From Cristatella mucedo (lineage: Eukaryota > Bryozoa > Phylactolaemata > Cristatellidae), in contig WPIO01000001.1 in NCBI GenBank assembly GCA_009760855.2, forward strand, positions 4,238,001 to 4,302,000: a DNA stretch of 64,000 bases. The letters are read 5' to 3'. The stretch's first letter is position 1, and every line of letters begins with the position of its first letter. Shown one piece after another: positions 54,301 to 60,300 of this stretch. Position numbers and translations under genes: made by a program. The notes beneath the pieces were generated by a model. It made no database searches and was not told the origin of the DNA. It was given only the letters and a program-made list of their open reading frames with translations.

Positions 54301-57300
54301 GCACCATAAGACTCAATGCTTGCAAAAGGCTCAGTTGGTTCTATTGAGATGCGTAAACCTATCAGCCGTATAATAAAGATTCTTTTAGCCTATAAATCGA
54401 ATAATTAACCGTCTCATTAGTTATTTTAGAGAATGTCTGTAAATGTGGAAGTTTTCGATATCACATCGTGGTGACATTCGTATCATGACACTGATTTGTA
54501 CATGAAGTAATTCTGCTGGATTTTAGGCAGCTTAAGATGTAGGCAAAACTCTACATCGAGAGAAAACATAAAGTTGCTCGAAAACCTTTAAATTTGGGTG
54601 ATTCATTTCCCTAAAAAGGTTTATTTTATACTGTCAATTTTGGCTCTTGCTAGTGATTTATAGCTCATAACCGGTCAGTAATGTGATTCCGTTGGATGAT
54701 TACCAAGGACTTAAGTTATCTTCTATGCCTTCTTAAACCGTAATCTGCAGTGCACGCTGACTGACATATAGCTCGTGGTGAATAATAGCAAACAAGCTAC
54801 CATTTCTGTAGCGGTCTATTTTATGATCTACATAGCCTGAAATAGGGTACATAAGTAAAAAATCTTAAATGTTGCTTGCATAGCGCAGAACCGCCTTTAA
54901 AGTCAGTTGTAGAAAGTTGATAAAAGCATAGATTCTTTCCGCCGCACGATCAGCAGCACGAGCCTACATCCATAGACCCACCTTAGCGAGGTATTAATTT
55001 AGTGAATAATGAAAGATGATCACCTCTGCGACCACATGCCGCATATTCTAGTTTTCCTAATAATTCGTATGTGTTCAATTACATTTAGCTCGATAGTACG
55101 AGTCAGGAATAAACCTCGCTATATTTAGTACTACTAAAGGTCATATAATAGCTGGAGGGAGCACAATTAAAAATTTAATTAATACTAAATAAAAATGAAA
55201 TTGGTTTCAAGATTTATAATCATAATGATGCACGCCAAGACTAAGCAATGTCTTACCTCTACTACGGTTGAAAATAGTTGACTGTTTCCTTCTAAATCGG
55301 TGATATTTGAAACGATCTCTACTAAGGCTGGGGCCTGCATGTAAGAATATGCAATTCTGTTTTCCGTACTTCCAATTTTAATTCCTAAAACGATAAACAT
55401 AATCAATATGTCAAAAAAGCATCACTCACTACTTTTCTGCATCATCTCGCACGGTTCTTCAACTCCTTGATTTATCGGTACACGATGAGGATTCTCATCT
55501 GAGATAGAGATGGCTACCTATCTAGTGTTTGAATTCAGTTATTCAGCAGTGTGGTATTCCGAGCAACGTAATTGTATGTTTGAAAAGTTTTTAAAAGTCG
55601 GTGATAAATTCAATTATTCTGCAGCAGATGCAGCTGCTGTAGATGTACTGCCACCTTTCACGACAGCAGCTGCTGAAACCCATCGCTTCTGTCGTTACAA
55701 GCTGAATTTGCAGCATCAGCAGCATTAGTGGCAGCGGGCGGCGTATACGGCGGCAACAGTGGCGGCAGCAGCGGCGGTGGCCAGGGTAGTGGTAGAAGTG
55801 GCAGCAGCAGCAGCAAATGCGGCTGCGGCACACAAGTTTTGCCCTGTCGTGGCGGTTTCTGCTGCGACATGCAACGTTAGCTGCACCGTGCGTAGAAAGG
55901 GCAATGCTTTTGCTGACGACTGTCGCTCGATAATAGAGCTTGGACATCCACATCTGTACTTATCTACTTGTATACTGCCTTTCAAATAGCCCCGCGGATT
56001 TAAAAGTCCGGCACCTCACAGATCTGTTTCGTGAGGGGATGGGGGCCGTGTGGAGAGCCATTTGTATAAAGCTTGGTATGTAGCGTGTTAGACTACCCAG
56101 AAGGGCGCTTCAGCAGAAGTAGAATACTTGCACCAAGTACAATACTGAAGCTGAAATAGGTATCAGCTGTAAGTGCTGCTATAACAACCAGCCGATGAAC
56201 ACGTATATGAACGATTGCAGCTATAATAACAATAACGACAGTTCTGGGCACGTGAGTGCAGCCAAGCTCGGAAAGTTGTGTAAAACTTCCGCTCCTCTAA
56301 CGAGCACTCCATCTGGCCGCAAAAGTTATTAATTAAAGCAAGCACTCATGGCTTACAATTTAAAAGTAAGGTGGAATTATTTACAAGCTGCAGCAGACAG
56401 CTCTTTTTTAGGGTAGGGGTCAGATACGTATATCAAAAACGGCTAGGTTAAACCTAGTTATTGCTATTGAACCTAGACCGTAAAAACACAACGGCTCCGA
56501 TTTTTATTCGTTACTGCTAAAGTTTGTGTGCTCACTGTAGCATTTTTTCAAAAATATTACGATGAAACTGTTGCTTCTATGCAACCACATGTGAATCTTC
56601 TTACACAAATAATAATAATATGATATCAATAATAAGTTTGTATGACGCCCTCAGAGAACTTAATCTCTTTTTAGGCACTACTCATTTGCTGCAAAGGAAG
56701 TATGATCGAATGATTAGTGGTAGCATGCTCAATGGCATTACGTACCTTACTCTTCAAATAAGTGATCAATAATATTAATGATAATGCATTTGCATAGCAG
56801 CCTTAGAAAAAACTTAATATCTGTATAGGCAATTTTAATATGCTGCAAAGGAAGCATGACCAAGTGGGCGTCACGTGCCAATGGCTACAAGCGTAAGCCC
56901 ATCTTTGCTTCGGGCTAGCCCGCTCCGGAGGCACAGTGAACGGAGAGCAGGAGGACAGATGTCCCCAGGCGCCACAGTCAAGAGGGTGCAAAAACAAAAT
57001 ATATTGTGCAGAATTTTATTTCATTTTTTTGGTCATAATATCAATCTTGATATCAAGCCCGTCCTTGTTTCAATGGACTTAAATGCTGGTGGCTGAGCTA
57101 GTTTAAAGACTTGGATTAAGCTGTAGCTTGAAGCTCTGGCTGCACAAGTGCGACTACACGGTAGCACCGAGGGGCACCAACCACCGAGTATACCCCTGGC
57201 GCTCGCAGCCCAACAAGCACAAGCAGTAGCGACGAAACAAGCACGCGGCCGTTCACCCCACCGCCTGCGCTATAACTGTCCTCTCTGTCCTCTCGCCCCA

Positions 57301-60300
57301 TCTTGCCTGCCATTCATCACGCCAAGGGTGAGCCCGCCCTGCTACACCGTGTCGAGGGCGAGCCTGCGTGCCGTGACCGAAATCAGACTGGTTATTAAGC
57401 CGCACTAACCAGGCTTACTTAGCTGGCTGTGCTAAAACAACGCAGCAGTCGTGCCTGGCCACTTGTCAGGTGTCCAAAAGCGAATACTGTCCAGAAATGA
57501 GAAGGGAATTCTTGTAAACTATGATGACCAAAGCTTGAACCTGGTAGGAGTTCATGCTGCTGCAAGTCGAGATTCCATTGCCATTACCTTTTTGGAACAA
57601 TAGAAAGCACCTACTTATTCTTTTCAAAATCAACTCTGAGGTGAGAAGAACTGATGAAAGTCTTAGCCATAGCTTTCAAACGTGACTCTGCAACAAGGTG
57701 GAGTGCAAGAGTGGAGGCTGTGAAAGCGGTCAATGATGGACTGAATAGCACTCCACGTCTTTTGGAGCAACTGTCCGAGGACACAAGTGGAATACTTGTA
57801 ACAAGAAGTGAAGTTGGCACTCTCTTACATTGCATTTTTAACTTTTTGGCTCTGTTGCCATTTTGGTGAAGCAACTTAAGGAAGATTGGCCGCGTTCAGA
57901 TGAAAAAGACTGCTGGATCCAAAGATGAACTTCAAAGATATCTCTTGTGACCTCCACTTTCTTGAGATTGAATTGTCAAGACTTCGAGAAGACCTGCGTC
58001 GGGGATCACTACTAGATGCCAAAAGGAGATGTAAATTGTGGGAGTTCAAGTTGAATGAAGAATCTGCCGAAGGACACAGATGCCTAGAAAACTCTCTCAA
58101 GATGTTTGTCTCACGGAAGAGGTAGAGATTTCAAGAATCCTAAAAGACAGCATAAACAATCTCTGACAAGAAATTACAGATAGATTTCCGAGGATTACAT
58201 ACCATGATATCAAATTTGGTTTCTAGCTGTAAGTTAAGAAGCTTTTAAAAACACCTGACCAAACGAAATTCTGCCAGCAATGTCTAGGTCTTGGAGGGTT
58301 CTATTGTTCAGAAGTTTATGGAACAGAGCTGTACAAAAAACTATGTGACTAAAATGCTTCTCGCCACACGTCTCGACTCGGTACTAAAGATACCACCAGA
58401 ACTCACGCCTTTCACCGTCCGTTAAGTGGAGGATTTGTTTTCTAATCTAAGAGTTGCCTTGCAAGTTGTTCTCACCATATCTGTATCAGTTGTTGTGAGG
58501 TTTCTCTAGTAATCGGAAAATAATACTCTCTTATCTGAGAGCATCAATTGGGTAAGATCGACTCTTCGATTTGGCCTTGCTAAAATAGAGAAAGAAAAGT
58601 GGAAAATATTGACTTTTAAACTAAAATGGACCAGTTTGTCACGTTCAGGGCCAGACAAGTTCACCTAAATTTAAGAGTGGTATCTACCTTCTACCTGCAC
58701 TACAGTTAATATAACTTTCTCGACTTAATATGCCTGCTAGCATGTGTTTTTGCATTTCTTCTGTGGTGAAGCTACTTTGCAGTAATTTTTGACAAGCGGA
58801 GGCAGCATCATTTGTAGTTTTGTCCCCATGCACCGAAACGTCTCACTACCCTTCTGGCTGGCGCTCACTTACGGAAAATACACTCACTTAGGCTCACTTA
58901 GCGAATAATTTTAATTATCCCGTAGTGCTACTTACTATATGATTAGCAGGACTTAATGTATAATACCAGGGCAGAAAATGTTACTCAGGTATCGATGCAC
59001 CTAAGACTTCTTTGGCTGAACATTGTGATGCACGGTCGCTTGCCAGAGACACGGTGTCATTATACTTGCATCCTACACCTCTTCGGCTGAACATTGTTAT
59101 GCTTGGTTGTTTGCCAGAGACACGGTGCCATTATACTTGCATAATACTTGCTGTTTGGTAGATCGATAAATTGCAGTGGAGTTCGTTTGCACAAGCTTCC
59201 GAGCGTTGTACGCATAGAATCACGCTAAGCTACTAAACTCGACAGACTAGCGACCCTTCTTTGTCCACACACTGCACATGCACACGCTTCGAATGGCTGG
59301 GTGGCAGCTTTTGTTGGGTATCGAGAGCACTGCGAGGGCACTTCGGCTACACGGCAAGACTCCGAAGTGGAATAACAGCTGAAAATTGTCGGCTGTCTGC
59401 AAGGGAGACAAGGTTCGACTCTGCACTTGAAAAAGTGTAGACCTCTTAGTGGATTATGGGCTTTGCCCACGGTAAGAAGGCCTTTATACACCTCATCCGA
59501 GCTTTTAAAAAACGAATACGAGTAACCAATAAACTAGCTCAGACTACGAAGATGCAAAGCATCGCTATGGAGAGGGAGGCCATAAGCCAATAATTTCTGG
59601 TTAGGAAAGGTAAAAACAAATAAGCAGCTTTCAGTTAAGTCTAAACCCGGATGCCCATGATGAAAAGGTATCGAGATCCTACATGATTAAAGCTGTGCCC
59701 TAGCTCCACCTTTATTGTACGCTCACAAGAAAGAGCTCTCTGTATGTCTTTGGCAGCTGGCTTCGTTAGGAAACCCAGTGTTTACTTTCAATATCGTCGC
59801 TAGGTCTGAAGAAAATCGAAGCAAATATTTTTATTCGGACGGATTCCAGCTACACATGCTGACAACCGTTTGGTATTTGAGCTACTATTGTGCGAACTTC
59901 AATGCAAAGTGCCCTAGAGCCACTTCGTTGCTGAACAATTCAAATACAAAATTGGTGTTTCTAGGTAAGCCCGTGGATCTTTGACTGGGGTTAAGGTGCT
60001 TATAAGTGACGACCCATGTCGAAGGTTACTGCAGTCGGCTATCCTTTATTTGACCAGTCCAATCGGGACTGATAGCCACTAGTGCTCATCTGTAGCTGAT
60101 TCAATTATGCAATTGAATCAACTGATCCTCACCTTACCACGCCGTTTCAAATTGTACCTACCAAGGGCATTGACTATGCTAGAATATGGCCAATTATAGC
60201 ATCGGAACGTGACATTGCTATCGGCAGCCAATTGTGGGAAGATGGAGAGGCGATTTATGGAGGACAGTCTCCAGCGAATCGTGTCGGTTCAAGGGCGATA

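Noticed and set aside
55591-55989. Ala/Pro/Leu-rich frames on both strands
   Set aside because: Simultaneous low-complexity frames in all phases show a triplet repeat, not a gene.
60097-60120. Perfect 10-bp inverted repeat TGATTCAATT/AATTGAATCA
   Set aside because: Too short and AT-rich to be more than chance in 64 kb.
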